From: Magnetococcales bacterium
GTDB taxonomy: Bacteria > Pseudomonadota > Magnetococcia > Magnetococcales > JADFYX01
Direction: 5' to 3'
Assembly: GCA_015232365.1 (NCBI GenBank)
Contig: JADFZU010000001.1
Span: 106,739 to 161,720, forward strand
Length of the DNA stretch: 54,982 nucleotides
A program made the translations under genes and the position numbers. Positions 44,024 to 52,200 of this stretch are shown here, piece by piece; within the stretch, counting starts at the first letter, position 1, and every line of letters starts with the position of its first letter. The notes under the pieces are model-generated. The model had not been told where the DNA came from. It did not search any database and saw only the letters and a list, made by a program, of their open reading frames with translations.

Positions 44024-45134
44024 TTTTCAATTGTTTCCAATGAGCTAGAAGTGTTCCAGAAAAGTCGAAAGCCATAACCTCTATAGCACTATCAGCAGAT
44101 AGTCGCTTAGCCATTGATTCTGCCACATCTTCTGTTAGTAGTTGGTAGAACTTTTGCACAAGCTCTGGCTGGTTTAAAAGTTCTGTTGCATGACGAACCG
44201 TAACAGTTTCGGCAATTTGGCTGCATATTTCAGATGAACCGCCAGCCCTGCTGGCTATAGCAGCCACTCTTGACATATCCAAGGAGTTTTTATGGGCATG
44301 GGTATTATCCATACCTTGACCTATTTTGGCTAATTTTCCAGCCATGGCGGCGACAATCACCGTCGGAATTTTATTCTCTTTGGCAGCAGCCATTGCTGCA
44401 GCAAAAAAGTCCCCCATCTGGATAAAAGAGTGCTCCGGCAGATCGGCTCTCTGCTTCATGGCGAACCGTTCTGTGCGTCGTCCGGTGGTGAAGATAAGAG
44501 TATCAGCACCAATTGCTGAAGCTGCCCCCACCGACTGTTGTACGCAAGCTTTATAGGCTGAAGTGGAGTAGGGGTAGACAATCCCACCCGTACCAAGAAT
44601 AGAGATACCGTCTACAATACCAAGGCGGGGGTTAAGGGTTTTTGTTGCCATTTTTTCACCACCAGGAACCGAAATTGTGACACTCAAACCGTGGTTAGCC
44701 AGCAGGTCTCCACCAAATATACGGACGTTCTCTATAATGTTGCTTCTGGGTATTGGGTTTATTGCTGCACTGCCTACCTCCAGGCCAACCCCTAGGCGGG
44801 TAACCCGTCCCACACCACTGCCGCCATGAAGATCAACAGCCTGGGCTTTGTTGGGAATTTTCTCAACAACTGCGGTAAGGTGGGCACCATTTGTACAGTC
44901 TGGATCATCTCCCGCATCTTTTATAACAACGGCCAAGGCTTTTTTGTTCTCTAGCTGGCAGTCTGCAACACTGAAAAAAACTGTGTCACCATTGGCGAGT
45001 AGTGTTTTGATTTTTGTGGGAATTTTTTTTGTTACCAAGGCTTTGGTCGCAGCAGCAGCAGCAGCGGCAGCACAGGCTCCGGTGGTAAAACCGGTTCTTG
45101 TGCCTCTCTTGAAGCGGTTGGCCGTTTTTTTCAA
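44016..45134 (-). CDS. cbiD: Cobalt-precorrin-5B C1-methyltransferase CbiD
   Basis: A 372-residue protein with the diagnostic N-terminus GTRTGFTTGACAAAA and the GGDLLANHGLSVT and DTLIFTTGRRTERFA regions. CbiD is specific to the anaerobic route. It starts at TTG, overlapping the cbiC stop (TTGA), behind GGGAAA. Confidence 0.94.
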   Translation of the reverse strand: MKKTANRFKRGTRTGFTTGACAAAAAAAATKALVTKKIPTKIKTLLANGDTVFFSVADCQLENKKALAVVIKDAGDDPDCTNGAHLTAVVEKIPNKAQAVDLHGGSGVGRVTRLGVGLEVGSAAINPIPRSNIIENVRIFGGDLLANHGLSVTISVPGGEKMATKTLNPRLGIVDGISILGTGGIVYPYSTSAYKACVQQSVGAASAIGADTLIFTTGRRTERFAMKQRADLPEHSFIQMGDFFAAAMAAAKENKIPTVIVAAMAGKLAKIGQGMDNTHAHKNSLDMSRVAAIASRAGGSSEICSQIAETVTVRHATELLNQPELVQKFYQLLTEDVAESMAKRLSADSAIEVMAFDFSGTLLAHWKQLKNG

Positions 45135-45793
45135 TTGGCTTTTCCCAAGGCCAGATCCATTAAAGCGTGGAGGGCAGCAACTGCAAGAGTAGAGCCGCCT
45201 TTTGTCCCATCAATGGAGATCCAAGGAGTCTCTTTAATTGCCATCAAAGCGGTTTTTGACTCTGCTGCTGAGATAAACCCTACAGGAACACCAACAATAA
45301 GGGCTGGGCGAACCTGCTCCTCTTTGATCAAGCGTATAATCTCTAGAAGTGCAGTCGGTGCGTTGCCGATGGCAGCTATGCCACCATCCAGCAGCCCCTG
45401 TCGCCAAGCAGAACGGACCGCTTGAACAGTTCTTGTGGTTCCCTCTTTTTTTGCCAGTTCGATAACTTCCTGGTCGGCATTAAATTGATAAACTTCGACC
45501 CCAAGAGGATCAAGCCGTCTATGGGTCAACCCGGCTTTAATCATCTGAACATCGACAATAAGCGGAGCACTATTTTTAAAGGCTTCAATAGCTGCAGTTA
45601 TAGCTTGGGGGTGAAACTTTGTTAAGCCGTTAAAATCAAAGTCACCACTGGTATGGATCAGACGGCGAACAATATTCCACTGCTGGCTGTCATAGGCTGA
45701 ATGATCCGTTACTTTTTCATCAATTACCAGAAAAGATGCCGACTCAATTGCTGCTCCGGCAGGAACTATCGGTGCTGGTTGTTGTATGCTCAT
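45131..45793 (-). CDS. cbiC: Cobalt-precorrin-8X methylmutase CbiC
   Basis: A 220-residue protein: RLIHTSGDFDF with the catalytic His, and later IVGVPVGFISAAESK. It moves a methyl from C11 to C12 to give cobyrinate. It follows cbiX by a few bases. Confidence 0.94.
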   Translation of the reverse strand: MSIQQPAPIVPAGAAIESASFLVIDEKVTDHSAYDSQQWNIVRRLIHTSGDFDFNGLTKFHPQAITAAIEAFKNSAPLIVDVQMIKAGLTHRRLDPLGVEVYQFNADQEVIELAKKEGTTRTVQAVRSAWRQGLLDGGIAAIGNAPTALLEIIRLIKEEQVRPALIVGVPVGFISAAESKTALMAIKETPWISIDGTKGGSTLAVAALHALMDLALGKAN

Positions 45794-45799
45794 GATAAA

Positions 45800-46630
45800 T
45801 TATCCGTGGTTGTGATCAACATGGGCTTCGGCAATCTCTCTGAATTTACAGCCGTCACACTCCATCATTGGGGTGGTTGTGGTTCCTTGTGCTTCTGCTA
45901 AACGGTTATCCATCAGCTCTACCAGATTATCATTAATGCCAAGATGGCCAGCTTGGGCTATGGCTATTTGCGGATACTGCTCTTGCAGCCTTGCCACCTG
46001 TTTAGTTATCCGTTTAATCAACTTTCCGGTAAAGAGATAGTAGGGTAGTACCACCACCTGCATCATCCCCAGTTTTACCATTCTCTGTACTACACTCTCC
46101 AGGCGAGGGTAGGTTACGCCGGTAAAAGCATAATCAACCAGATCGTGGCGACTGGTTTCATAAACCATACGGCACATTTTTGCCACTTCGCTATTGGCTG
46201 AACGGTCAGAAGAGCCTCGACCTAAAAGTATAACCCCGGTAGTTTTCGGGTCCGGCATATCCAGGCTCACCATGGCACTGTGCATTCGCATACGCAACAG
46301 TTTTAATATAAGTTCATCAGACCCCAAATTGCGACCATAGATAAATTGTACATCGGGGTGGTTTACCCTGGCATCTTTTATATAGCTGGGAATCTCCATC
46401 TTTACATGTCCTGCTGCGTTGATTATCAACGGCATGGCGATAACCCGCTCAGAGTTTTTAGCGGCTTTTTCCAGTCCGGCATCCAGGAGGGGTTCGGCAA
46501 ACTCTATAAAACAGACCTCAATACGGTCATCAGGGCGTTTGCTGCGCCAGTAGTCGGCAAAATCCTCAACTTCATCGTTGCCCTCTTTATCTCTTGAGCC
46601 GTGTCCTACAAGTAAAATGGTGTCGCCCAT
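45800..46630 (-). CDS. cbiX: Sirohydrochlorin cobaltochelatase CbiX (long form)
   Basis: A 276-residue two-domain chelatase inserting Co into sirohydrochlorin. LLVGHGSRDKEGNDEVEDFA and the second-half LLGRGSSDRSAN are the two chelatase half signatures; the N-terminal one carries the metal His. The C-terminal tail ECDGCKFREIAEAHVDHNHG has a CxxC and a His cluster, seen in some CbiX proteins as a metal or Fe-S element. It replaces CbiK/CobNST and confirms the anaerobic pathway. Confidence 0.92.
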   Translation of the reverse strand: MGDTILLVGHGSRDKEGNDEVEDFADYWRSKRPDDRIEVCFIEFAEPLLDAGLEKAAKNSERVIAMPLIINAAGHVKMEIPSYIKDARVNHPDVQFIYGRNLGSDELILKLLRMRMHSAMVSLDMPDPKTTGVILLGRGSSDRSANSEVAKMCRMVYETSRHDLVDYAFTGVTYPRLESVVQRMVKLGMMQVVVLPYYLFTGKLIKRITKQVARLQEQYPQIAIAQAGHLGINDNLVELMDNRLAEAQGTTTTPMMECDGCKFREIAEAHVDHNHG

Positions 46631-46633
46631 GGT

Positions 46634-47419
46634 TTACAATCCTTCTTTTGATGCCTTGCGGAAACCGTGTCCGAAGGTGGGGTTATAAAGTTTAGATTTT
46701 GGTGTAGTCTCTTTTTGGCAAGCCCCCAGTGCAGGGCTGACAATAATCATACTTTGGCTTTTCAGTTTAGCTGTGCGGCATATCTCTTCAATATCACCCA
46801 GAGTACCGCGAAGAATTTTCTCTTCACCGGGCCATGAAGCTTTATGGACCACTAGAACAGGAGCACTCTCTGCCCAGCCAGCCGCAGTTAGCTCTTTATG
46901 AATTTTTGGCAAGAGGTTGATTGATAGGTGGATGCACAGGGTTGATCCATGGCTGGCAAGCTCTTGCAGGCTCTCTCCTGGAGGCATTGGCGTACGGCCT
47001 TCGACACGTGTAAGAATTATGGTTTGGGTCGTCTCAGGCAGGGTTAAGGTTTCTAGAGCTGTAGCAGCAGAGGCCAGGGAAGATGGAACCCCAGGCACAG
47101 ATTTAACTGTAAGTCCAGCCGCCAACAGAGGTTGGGCCATCTCTGCCAAAGCTCCATAAATAGCCGGATCACCAGTCTGCAGTCTGATAATGGTATCTGT
47201 ATGGCTGCTCTGTTGCAAAATCCAAGCGGTCATCTCATCCAGGGTCATACTGCTGGAGTCGGCAATAACTGAATTTTCAGGGGCAAACTTTAAATGTTCA
47301 GAGCTGACCAGAGAGCCAGCGTAGAGAATAGCTCCAGCACGAGACAGAAGATCCCTGCCCCGAACGGTAATAAGATCGGGGGAACCAGGGCCAGCACCAA
47401 CAAACCAAACCGTTGCCAT
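46634..47419 (-). CDS. cbiF: Precorrin-4 C11-methyltransferase CbiF
   Basis: A 261-residue tetrapyrrole methylase: VWFVGAGPGSPDLITVRG, LYAGSLVSSEHL, LQTGDPAIYGALAEM, all typical of CbiF/CobM. It is the first gene after the cobalamin riboswitch and thus the lead of the operon; only three bases separate it from cbiX. Confidence 0.94.
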   Translation of the reverse strand: MATVWFVGAGPGSPDLITVRGRDLLSRAGAILYAGSLVSSEHLKFAPENSVIADSSSMTLDEMTAWILQQSSHTDTIIRLQTGDPAIYGALAEMAQPLLAAGLTVKSVPGVPSSLASAATALETLTLPETTQTIILTRVEGRTPMPPGESLQELASHGSTLCIHLSINLLPKIHKELTAAGWAESAPVLVVHKASWPGEEKILRGTLGDIEEICRTAKLKSQSMIIVSPALGACQKETTPKSKLYNPTFGHGFRKASKEGL

Positions 47420-47539
47420 AACTATATTAACTTTTAAAAAATGTTTGTATAAGCAGGAACAACTAACGGAACGATTTTTAAATAGAGAAATTTCGAACCG
47501 CCAGTGTCGCCCGCTGCAACACGATAACAGTACAATATT

Positions 47540-47708
47540 TCAGGCCGGTCTACGGACTTACAAGGGGTATGAAATACTTAACAAACCGCCTTCCCACACT
47601 TAAAGTGCAGTGGCTGTTGGTCTGTCCAACCCTTGATTACCGTTGCAGGGGCAGTGATGGATTTTTTCTTTACAAGAAATTACCACTCTTCCCGGACACC
47701 TGAAACAA
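47540..47708 (-). ncRNA. Cobalamin riboswitch
   Basis: The minus strand shows the ordered cobalamin-aptamer landmarks: CAGGTG at the 5' end, CACTGCCCCTGCAACGGTAA, then GCCACTG, GGGAAGGC and the 3' B12-box-like AAGTCCGTAGACCGGCCTG. It lies 120 bases before cbiF and controls the downstream eight-gene operon, which should fall when adenosylcobalamin is abundant. A weak promoter candidate, TTGACT at 47753-47748 and TTAGCT at 47729-47724, overlaps the end of cbiA. The expression platform is not clear; a GTGTTGC/GCGACAC hairpin follows. Confidence 0.95.
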
Positions 47709-47757
47709 TACTAACAGTCGACAAGCTAACACGTTTTACCGGTAGCAAGTCAAGGGG

Positions 47758-49074
47758 TTAACTAAACCAGCCAGCACAGATCTCTGGTTTTGAGGGGAAA
47801 TACCAGTGGACGTATGATGCTCGGATATTCAGATGATGGATGCCAGAGTCGCCCTTCTCAAGATTAAAGGCTTGAGGCAGGTTGGTAGGCCCTCTTTTTG
47901 AGTGGTGAAACTCATGGCCCCGTACCCCGGACAGCTCCTGGCGGTAGCCTAATCCAGCCAGTTTTTGGGTCATGGTGGTTTGGATTTTTAGAAGCCCTGC
48001 CATGGGCCAGGTCTTGCCATCTTGCCCGGTTAGACTCTCTCCAAGAGCCATCATACCTCCGCACTCTGCCAATATGGGGCCACCTTGCAGGGCAAATTGG
48101 CGAATTGAATGCCAGCTTTGTGACTCTGACAGCTCTTGGCAAAATAGTTCAGGATAACCACCGGGAAACCAGATAGCCTGGCTATTTTTTGGCAGTGGCT
48201 CTCCGGCCAATGGTGAAAAAAAGTTCAGATCAGCACCGGAATTTCTCAACCATTCCAGGTTGGCAGGATAGATAAAACGAAATGCGTGATCCCTGGCTAT
48301 GGCAATCTGTCTACCTGCAAGAAGCTTGGGGCTTTCTAACGTATCTTTATGTTGGGACGGTTTTTTCCTGTTGCCTTTGGCTGCCGCAGTGAGTAGCTCT
48401 GGTATGTTTATTTGTAGTGCCGAGGCCAATCTTTCCCATGGTGGATCGGGATGCTCTTCTGGAAAGAGTAGACCTAAATGCCTCTCTTCGAGGATAAGGT
48501 CATCTTGACGAGGTAGCCATGCAAGAAGTGGCGGTAGTTGGTTGGCAGATAGTAGATCGCCAAGAAGTTTTGCATGGTATGTACTCCCTACCATATTAGC
48601 TATCACACCGGCAATAGAGAACCCCTTGGCTGCTCTGGTAAACCCATCAATTAGCGGCACAATAGAGCCAGCCATACCACGGGCATTGACTACCAATATC
48701 ACAGGCAGGCCAAGTGTCTTGGCCAGGTCTGCAGTAGAGCCAGGACCACCAACACCGCTTTTGCCGTCAAACAGCCCCATAACCCCCTCAACAACCCCTA
48801 TAGCCCCATGGCGTTGCTGGTCAAACAGATCTCTACACGAATCACTACCAACCATGAATGTGTCGAGATTATATGATGGTCTGCCACATATGGCCTGATG
48901 CCAGGCCGGGTCGATATAATCCGGTCCGGCTTTAAATGGTGCGATTGAGACCCCAGCTTTTTTTAAAGCGGCCATCAGGGCCAGGGTCAAGGTGGTTTTT
49001 CCTGATCGGGATTGGAGTCCGGCAATTATAAAACCTGCAGGAGTTGAGGGTTGGTTTTCGGTTTTTTGCGGCAT
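47758..49074 (-). CDS. cbiA: Cobyrinic acid a,c-diamide synthase CbiA
   Basis: A 438-residue glutamine-dependent amidase. N-terminal ATP-binding P-loop domain (GLQSRSGKTTLTLALMAAL and FKAGPDYIDPAWH), C-terminal class I glutaminase with nucleophile Cys338 in AECGGMM and the RGHEFHHS motif. It amidates the a and c side chains of cobyrinate. It sits just upstream of the riboswitch and is not covered by it. It starts at ATG with no strong Shine-Dalgarno. Confidence 0.94.
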   Translation of the reverse strand: MPQKTENQPSTPAGFIIAGLQSRSGKTTLTLALMAALKKAGVSIAPFKAGPDYIDPAWHQAICGRPSYNLDTFMVGSDSCRDLFDQQRHGAIGVVEGVMGLFDGKSGVGGPGSTADLAKTLGLPVILVVNARGMAGSIVPLIDGFTRAAKGFSIAGVIANMVGSTYHAKLLGDLLSANQLPPLLAWLPRQDDLILEERHLGLLFPEEHPDPPWERLASALQINIPELLTAAAKGNRKKPSQHKDTLESPKLLAGRQIAIARDHAFRFIYPANLEWLRNSGADLNFFSPLAGEPLPKNSQAIWFPGGYPELFCQELSESQSWHSIRQFALQGGPILAECGGMMALGESLTGQDGKTWPMAGLLKIQTTMTQKLAGLGYRQELSGVRGHEFHHSKRGPTNLPQAFNLEKGDSGIHHLNIRASYVHWYFPSKPEICAGWFS

Positions 49075-49204
49075 ATTATTATTCTATAACCAATCTATTC
49101 TTTTGACCGTTTTGCCAACCCCAACACTACCATCCAGGATAGAGCCGTAGTGTGGTGGCCTTTGCTTTTCTCTGAGATTATCAGGGTTTGTTATCCTGAT
49201 TTTA

Positions 49205-52200
49205 CTAGTTCTTATTTAAAAATGAGTTGAAAAAGCTCTCCTTCATGCTTGCTGTTACCGACCTTGGTGTCAAGTTTGCTGGCTCATTAGGTTTTCTTTT
49301 ACCACCTCTTACGGCAACTGCAGGTGCTGTTACGGCAGGCTTGGTGTTGGGTTCTGGTTCTAAATCTGTCTCTCTTCTCTCTTCAACAGTTGTGAGCAGG
49401 GGAGATTGTGCTGGAGAGCTTTGCCACATTATCTCCTGCTTGGTTTTTGCCCGCTCTTTGGCAATAGGTGGAGCCACTGCAATAGGAGATGCTGGCACAA
49501 CCTTGGTGTCATTGGGTTGGCTGCCGGGTGGAATTGCCGATATAGGCTTGGCTGGCACAACCTTGGCTTGGGTAAAAGCACTGGTTGGTAGATCTACCGA
49601 AATAGGCTCGGCTGGTACAAACTGCCTTTTAGTAGGAGCAGGAGTAGGGGCTTTAGTTTTTGTCTCTACTTCAACAGCAGGCTTGCTCTCTTTATCAATG
49701 GAAGTTGAGTTAGCCAGACGCTCTACTCTTGGAATGTCAGTTTTTTTCTCTACTTTTTTAGCAATAAACTGGTGAAAAACTGTCTGCCGTGAATTGTCTG
49801 GGTCTAGACTGTTTGAGAGGGTTTCTGATCTAGCACTCTTCATACCTGGTCTGGATATAGCTAGCTCATCAACTTGCTTCTGCAACGCTTTGGCTGATTT
49901 CAAGAAGCCTTTATCCAGATCCACTACTCGTGGAACATCAGGATTGTAAGAGGCCATGATTAAGCTGCTGCGATCACCAATCTCTCTTAGAAGAGCAATA
50001 ACTTCCGGCTCAGATATTGAGTGGTTCTGCTCTATTCTTACAATCAGCTCTTGAATAGATTTGGTTAGATAGTCTGACTGTTCGCCAAATTGCTCAGTCA
50101 GATACTGCTTCATACTCTTCATCAGCTCAAGAAGTGATTTACCATCTATACCCTTGATAGCAGCTTCGATTTCAGTTCTGGTTGCGGAACTGATTTCACC
50201 CCAGTGGATCTCTTTAACTTCGGCTTTAAGTGAGCTAAGCGGGGTTAGTGGTTTTGTTGGTTGAACAGCTACAGCAACATCTGAATATACCTGGCCAGGA
50301 GTTGATAAGGCCCATTTTGGCCTATCTGTGGTTGGTGCTGATTTCGCTACAGGTGCTACTGGAGTTGCTGGTGCAGGTGCTGCTGGTATAGGTGTTGAAA
50401 CAGGCAGAGGCCTTTTGCTTTGCTCAACAAGCTTGGCGGTGGTTTTAAGGTTTTTATCAAGCAGGGTCTCCAGGCGTGCAGTCTCGCTGTGGACCACATC
50501 TTTAACCATCTTTGGAGAGATAGCTTGAGGCAACTCTCTCCTGGTGGTAGTAGCACTATTGGCTTTAATTACTGCCTCTAAGGTGGAGGCAATACGGTTG
50601 GATTCAGTTTTAATTGTCTCCAACAATCCTTTAGGTGTTAAGTCGTGACGCAGAGAGTCGACTGCATTTGCTATAACCTGCTGCAAGGAGCTGCTCTGGG
50701 AGGTTATAGCATTGAGTAGCTCTGCACGTTTTTCGCGCTCTTCACGTTTGCCGGAACGAAGTTCAGCAGTTAGAAGCTCCGACTCACTCTTCACCGCATT
50801 TATGATTGGCTCTATATCTAGTTTTTGGCCAGACTCTATTGCAACCTGATCAATTCTTGAGCCCAACTCTTGGATCTGCCGGCTTGATTCGTTTTGAATA
50901 GCTGACATTACAGGCTGCATATCTATCTCTTGAGCATTATCTTTGGCAGCTTGAGCAATAGTCTCTTCTATAAAGGCTGACTGACTCTCAAAGAGTTGAG
51001 CATTTTCTATTTTTATTGCGTTAAGCAGAGGTTCAGTATCAGCTAGCTGTCTGGAACTGGCCCGAATCTCCTCTAAAATTGGCTTGAGGTCAAAATTATT
51101 ACCGCTCTCTTTAATCGCTTTGGAGAGTGCAAAATCTACCAATTCAGTTTGCTTCTGAACCAATTTTTCAGTCTCTTCTCTAACCGAAGCCAAGACTGTC
51201 TCCAGGTTGGTCTTCTCTTCCAGCTCCTGCGCTAGTCGTTTGGACTCCTCTTTCATGGAAGAGATCCGGAGCTGCATTTCAGCATCTTGCCCTTTCTCCA
51301 TAGATGCCAGAGAGATGGCTTTTTCCATCAAAGTTGTCTGGCTCTCGAGTAGGCGGGCATTTTCAGCTTTGACTGCGTTTATTAAAGGCTCGGTATCGCC
51401 AAGCTGTTTGGTGCTGGTTTTTATCTCCTCTAGAATCGGCTTGAGATCGACGCTGTCGGCACTCTCAAGAACAGCTCTGCTTATAGCCTGGTCTATCAGC
51501 TCATTTTGGCCCTGAAGTAGGCGGGCATTTTCAGCTTTAACTGCGTTTAGTAGAGACTCAGTATCGCCAAGCTGTTTTGTACTGGTTTTTATCTCCTCTA
51601 GAACCGGCTTGAGATCGACACTGTCGGCACTCTCAAGAACAGCTCTGCTTATTGCCTGGTCTATCAGCTCATTTTGGCCCTGAAGTAGACGGGCGTTCTC
51701 CAGTTTTACCGCCTCTATTACCGAGTCCATATTGGTGGTTTCATACAGCTCTTGGATCAGATGTTGTGACTCTTCTCGCAAAGCTATAAGAATAGGTTGC
51801 AGATTCATATGTTGCCCACTCTCTTCAACCGCATTGTTTATAGCTTTCTCTAGCAGTTCAGATTGAGTGGCAAGCAACCGTTCGCTCTCGTCTTTAATGG
51901 CAGTTATAATCGGCTCAATATTACTATTCTCTACCAGCTCTCGACTCAACTGTATTGAGTTGCTGTTCAGAGTGTCTAACAGAGGCTCCAAATCAAGCTT
52001 TGCCCCGGCTTCAATGGTGATTTTGGCCAGTGCACTTTCTAACTGTTTAGCTTGACTCTCAACTAGCTGTCCAACTTCCGAGCGGAGAATTTCAAGTATA
52101 TTGGAACTTGATAGCTGGTTGGAGATTCTCTCCGCAACTTTCTCTCCCTCTTGCCTTAGAACCATGATTATCGGGTCAAAGTCCATCTGCCCCTTGGCAT

